NCBI GenBank assembly: GCA_051294375.1
Contig: CM119266.1
Coordinates: forward strand, 14,063,614-14,127,613
Direction: 5' to 3'
Source of the DNA: Paraspadella gotoi
Taxonomy: Eukaryota; Chaetognatha
DNA: 64,000 nucleotides
Positions 61,652 through 64,000 of this stretch are shown here, in pieces; positions within the stretch are counted from its first letter, which is position 1, and every line of letters starts with the position of its first letter. Below the pieces are notes generated by a model, which saw only the letters and a program-made list of their open reading frames with translations, was not told the origin of the DNA and ran no database searches. The translations under genes and the position numbers were made by a program.

Positions 61652-62649
61652 TCTGTTATCTCCGCTTCCTTCCATCCCGTTTCTTCTTTTATTTTCTTTA
61701 TGTTCCGCCATCTTGTTTCGTTTTTATCTTTCTCCATCTTGTATCTCGTATTCGGATTCCGCGTCGTTTATTGCTCGAGTCTTGTCGATCAGTTGCCTTC
61801 TAATGGCTTCTTTCTTCCTCCTTTCCTCCCTCCCTCCTTTTTTTTCTTCTTTTTCCATTTCCTCCGTCTCGTCCGATAAGATTCTTTTTCTTCCTCGAAT
61901 CTCCGCAGCAATTTCCTTTTTCCTCGATCGCTTTCCTCTTTTTTTTTCGGTCGATCTTCCATGGACGAGTTCCGCTCTCCCATTGCAACCTCCTCTTCCA
62001 CCATCACCGCCATCGGCCTCGCTTTTCGCCCGCAATATGGATTTTCTTGATTTAGCCCTCTACCGGTGACGCTTTTGGTCCTCGGGTTCGCGACCCCATT
62101 ACCGGAAACCCCTCGCATTCCTTATCACTCCCCCCACCTCTATTACCACTCCGCCCCCCGCTTTTCCACACCCATCGGCTGGTGGGTCAGCTTTCTCCTC
62201 AATCCCCTTTAATACCTGGGCGGTCGTCGACCCCGCAAACTCATTCAAAGCTTCATTCCCTTCTTACCGCCCCCTCCCCTCAACTCCCCTCCCCCCCACC
62301 GTCGTTGTGGCAACGACGTCGGCCAAACGCTGATGGTCTCGAGACACGCTGCCAATCAACGAGTAGACCGACCCCGTTGCGCCTTGGCGCGGCGATTGCC
62401 ATCGTCCAATCAAATCGCTTCTTTCTCTCTCTCTCTCGCTTATTTTAGCGTTCTTTTTTTTTACTTTTTTTATAATATTTCTTTCTTTACTTTCTTTCTT
62501 TTTCAAGTTTTTTTTCTCGCTTTCTCTCATTGTCTTTCTGTAATTCTAACTCTTTCTGTCCTCCCGTCATTCTGTTTTCCCGTGACCTCGTCGTGCCGCC
62601 GGAGACCCTTCGGTATTGCCACCTTCCGACGCATCAATCTTTTTGTTCT

Positions 62650-62783
<134 letters not shown>

Positions 62784-62890
62784 CCTCATGTTTTCCCATT
62801 GCCTTTTCCCTTTCATCCATCAGTCTTGTCTTCCAACAACCCCAGCATATCAAACTACGTTCAATTCAATCAAATTCCACACGCGCCCAA

Positions 62891-62951
62891 AATGTGGGTT
62901 CCGCATCCACAAAAAGGCCACAATGTGGGTTCCGCATCCACAAAAAAACCC
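62891..62951. repeat. 31-bp tandem duplication
   Basis: The unit AATGTGGGTTCCGCATCCAC + AAAAAGGCCAC occurs at 62891 and again 31 bases later, with a small change at the end. Two copies only. Confidence 0.85.
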
Positions 62952-63101
62952 ACATTCGCAGCTACAATAATGCAATGAAGGACAATTTATTGGGATAGAA
63001 AAAAAACTAATAGAGCTCTGTGATTTCAATTCTTGTTTGTCAAAATAAAATTTGATGTATAGATTCATGTAAACCTCGACAAGGATAGTAGATTCGCTCA
63101 C

Positions 63102-63166
63102 GTCTTCGTCCTCGTCCTCTTTGTCATCATGATCTTCATCTATGTCGTCGTCATCGTCTCCATCAG
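63102..63166 (-). CDS. Very weak candidate exon: acidic Asp/Glu stretch
   Basis: On the minus strand a frame encodes about 21 mostly acidic residues (DGDDDDDIDEDHDDKEDEDED) up to a donor-like GAC|GTGAGC at 63102/63101. An AG that could be an acceptor stands at 63167-63168, but its pyrimidine tract is poor, and the frame has a stop a few codons upstream. GAC/GAT triplets are frequent in this genome as plain repeats, so this may be repeat DNA only. Confidence 0.12.
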
Positions 63167-63220
63167 CTGATTCACGGCAACGAGGGCGTCAGTTACGCGA
63201 CGCTATCGCCGTCGCAACAA

Positions 63221-63233
63221 TGACGTCCCGTCA
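63221..63233. promoter_or_regulatory. CRE-like inverted repeat TGACG-TCC-CGTCA plus GC box
   Basis: Two CREB/ATF-type half sites (TGACG) face each other over three bases, and TGACGTC lies within. A GC box (CCCCGCCC, 63251-63258) follows 18 bases on. The setting is CpG-rich (63170-63310). It could be a promoter for the minus strand; no transcript supports this. Confidence 0.3.
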
Positions 63234-63508
63234 CTGACAACGCCCCCTATCCCCGCCCACTGTGCCTCACGATGTAGAGGTGACAAGCAAGTCGCACGGG
63301 GCTCTGGGCCGTGAGAGAGAGAGCAAGGGAGAAAGAGTGAAAGTGAGCAAGAAAAGAGAGACAGAGAGAAAGATAGGGAGAAAAAAAATGGAAAGACAAA
63401 GAATTAATAACCATAAAAATACTATAAAACCGAGTCGTTAGATTTTTTTTTTTTTCATAAGTTTTCCCATCCTTTCGAAATTCTCCGCGCTTGATAACCT
63501 CAGACTCG
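63234..63508. other. Intergenic sequence
   Basis: GC box, then GA-rich sequence at 63313-63400 and AT-rich sequence to the gap. No gene recognised. Confidence 0.5.
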
Positions 63509-63763
63509 NNNNNNNNNNNNNNNNNNNNNNNNNNNNNNNNNNNNNNNNNNNNNNNNNNNNNNNNNNNNNNNNNNNNNNNNNNNNNNNNNNNNNNNNNNNN
63601 NNNNNNNNNNNNNNNNNNNNNNNNNNNNNNNNNNNNNNNNNNNNNNNNNNNNNNNNNNNNNNNNNNNNNNNNNNNNNNNNNNNNNNNNNNNNNNNNNNNN
63701 NNNNNNNNNNNNNNNNNNNNNNNNNNNNNNNNNNNNNNNNNNNNNNNNNNNNNNNNNNNNNNN
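63509..63763. other. Assembly gap (255 N)
   Basis: Run of N; T-rich sequence follows at 63764-63900. Confidence 0.99.
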
Positions 63764-63900
63764 CTCCTTGTTTCTCGTCGGCGAAGCCTTCACTTTTTTT
63801 TTCTTTTTTTCTTTTTTCTTTTTTCTCTCCTTTTCCCTTATTTTCTCTCTCCTCAACAGTTTTTCGCTCCGTTTAAACGAGGTTGTTTCTTTTTTTTTTC

Positions 63901-64000
63901 NNNNNNNNNNNNNNNNNNNNNNNNNNNNNNNNNNNNNNNNNNNNNNNNNNNNNNNNNNNNNNNNNNNNNNNNNNNNNNNNNNNNNNNNNNNNNNNNNNNN
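63901..64000. other. Assembly gap reaching the window end
   Basis: At least 100 N. Confidence 0.99.

Noticed and set aside
61961-62050. 29-codon ATG frame with good initiation context (MDEFRSPIATSSS...)
   Set aside because: Too short, no splice donor at its end and no motif; not distinguishable from chance.
62850-63102. Cys-rich minus-strand frame (CSCECGFFCGCGTH) as a metal-binding protein
   Set aside because: The cysteines come from the 31-bp tandem duplication at 62891-62951 read in one frame. The frame lacks an ATG (it starts at GTG) and crosses a better splice donor.

Overview
The window looks like a nuclear scaffold from a multicellular invertebrate, most likely an arthropod, though I cannot name the species. 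The reasons are very low coding density, one plausible first exon ending in a GT splice donor, dozens of long (CT)n/(GA)n tracts, recurrent (GTC/GAC)n triplets, CpG that is not depleted, and no prokaryotic gene layout. The assembly is drafty: 21 N runs were found, five of exactly 25 N and two of exactly 10 N. Almost all long open frames here are translations of CT/GA repeats or of N runs, so I do not call them genes.

Layout: 1-3180 is intergenic sequence with CT tracts. 3206-10190 is AT-rich, low-quality-looking sequence, part of which is an inverted copy of 1.2-3.2 kb. 10.7-11.84 kb is a CpG-rich block with promoter-type motifs (GC box, back-to-back CCAAT boxes, CTCF-like cores) and a 24-bp repeat. 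12.6-24.5 kb is pyrimidine-rich intergenic or intronic sequence. It contains the only coding exon I would defend (16532-16655, a signal-peptide first exon), a tandem E-box site at 22.02-22.05 kb and a 30-bp minisatellite. 24.7-26.06 kb is purine-rich.

26.08-38.12 kb is a nested repeat complex. A 3,828-bp segment A (26082-29909) is followed by a palindrome B-B' centred near 31083. Then comes a second, apparently identical copy of A (32066-35893), and then an inverted, noisier, gapped copy A' (35894 to about 38116). 41.4-46.7 kb is another noisy block carrying diverged copies of sequence found at 46.9-52.4 kb. 46.9-52.4 kb is a large inverted repeat (arms about 46883-48365 and 50725-52180) around an AT-rich spacer of about 2.4 kb. 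52.4-64 kb is again pyrimidine-rich, with the longest CT tracts of the window and several gaps.

The large inverted and direct copies have their junctions at 25-N gaps, and one copy is usually much noisier than the other. The simplest reading is long-read gap filling with hairpin (unsplit) reads. A real palindromic or foldback element remains possible, chiefly for the 46.9-52.4 kb structure. I found no complete gene, no rRNA or intact tRNA, no CRISPR array and no recognisable transposase or polymerase. I cannot support a claim of a new biological system here.
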